Below, piece after piece: positions 6,054 to 6,172 of a DNA stretch of 6,172 bases. Below the pieces are notes generated by a model that was given only the letters and a program-made list of their open reading frames with translations, searched no databases and was not told the origin of the DNA. The stretch is taken from NCBI GenBank assembly GCA_041623535.1, contig JBFJWR010000177.1:1-6172 (forward strand). Reading direction: 5' to 3'. Position 1 is the stretch's first letter; each line of letters opens with the position of its first letter. This stretch comes from JBFJWR01 sp041623535. GTDB taxonomy: Bacteria > Pseudomonadota > Gammaproteobacteria > Pseudomonadales > JBFGWM01. The translations under genes and the position numbers were made by a program.

Positions 6054-6059
6054 AGGAGG
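6054..6059 (+). promoter_or_regulatory. Ribosome binding site of the small membrane protein
   Basis: AGGAGG directly follows the hydrolase stop codon and ends 9 nt before ATG 6069. It supports that start and translation linked to the hydrolase transcript. Confidence 0.75.
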
Positions 6060-6068
6060 CGTGCAGGA

Positions 6069-6172
6069 ATGAGCGGGACAATAATTCTGTGGTTGATGGC
6101 CGGGGCCGTATTACTCAGCGCCTGGGCGTTGTTCAATGTCTATCGCAGCCGTCAGTGGATGGAAGCGATACA
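6069..6172 (+). CDS. Small membrane protein, N-terminal part (runs off right edge)
   Basis: From ATG 6069 the frame is open for 34 codons to the window end. The visible protein starts MSGTIILWLMAGAVLLSAW, continues ALFNVYRSRQW and is cut after MEAI. Residues about 4-24 form one hydrophobic membrane helix followed by a positive YRSR segment, which predicts an N-out/C-in anchor. The good ribosome binding site at 6054-6059 and the 15-nt gap after the hydrolase support a real gene in the same operon. I do not recognise the family from this fragment. Confidence 0.6.
   Translation, partial: MSGTIILWLMAGAVLLSAWALFNVYRSRQWMEAI

Overview
The window reads as chromosomal DNA from a GC-rich gammaproteobacterium. 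This rests on about 60% GC coding sequence, strong AGGA/GGAGG-type ribosome binding sites, an MltD-like lytic transglycosylase and an unusually long acetyl-CoA hydrolase/CoA-transferase. A marine or hydrocarbon-associated lineage (Alcanivorax/Marinobacter-like) is my guess from the lipid/acyl-CoA flavour of the genes, not something the sequence proves. I see no transposase, phage gene, tRNA, rRNA or CRISPR array.

Layout: (1) 1-1088, minus strand, is the N-terminal 362 residues of an exported lytic transglycosylase whose C-terminus lies beyond the left edge. (2) 1089-1317 is a divergent intergenic region with two perfect 10-bp palindromes, a repeated TTCCGGA word and a possible 7-codon leader ORF. 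(3) From 1318 to the right edge everything lies on the plus strand. Two small hotdog-fold thioesterase paralogues are joined by an ATGA overlap. An 88-bp gap with a hairpin follows, then a 727-residue acetyl-CoA hydrolase/CoA-transferase. After it come an exported CX4R phosphatase-like protein, an epoxide-hydrolase-like alpha/beta hydrolase that overlaps it, and the first 34 codons of a small membrane protein.

How they may work together: the first three plus-strand genes form a plausible acyl-CoA handling module, with two thioesterases of different active-site type (Asp and Glu) and one CoA-transferase/hydrolase. They could release or exchange CoA when short- or medium-chain acyl-CoA or acetyl-CoA accumulates. 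The phosphatase-like and hydrolase genes are tightly packed downstream and may be co-transcribed, but no shared pathway is evident.

Most noteworthy points: a perfect 19-bp tandem duplication at the 3' end of the hydrolase gene appears to have shifted its reading frame and removed an ATGA overlap with the next gene. The hydrolase has no ordinary start codon. The CoA-transferase carries an insertion of roughly 95 residues between its catalytic glutamate and its GGQ loop. The thioesterase operon may begin with a translated 7-codon leader. I found no clear evidence of a wholly new biological system.
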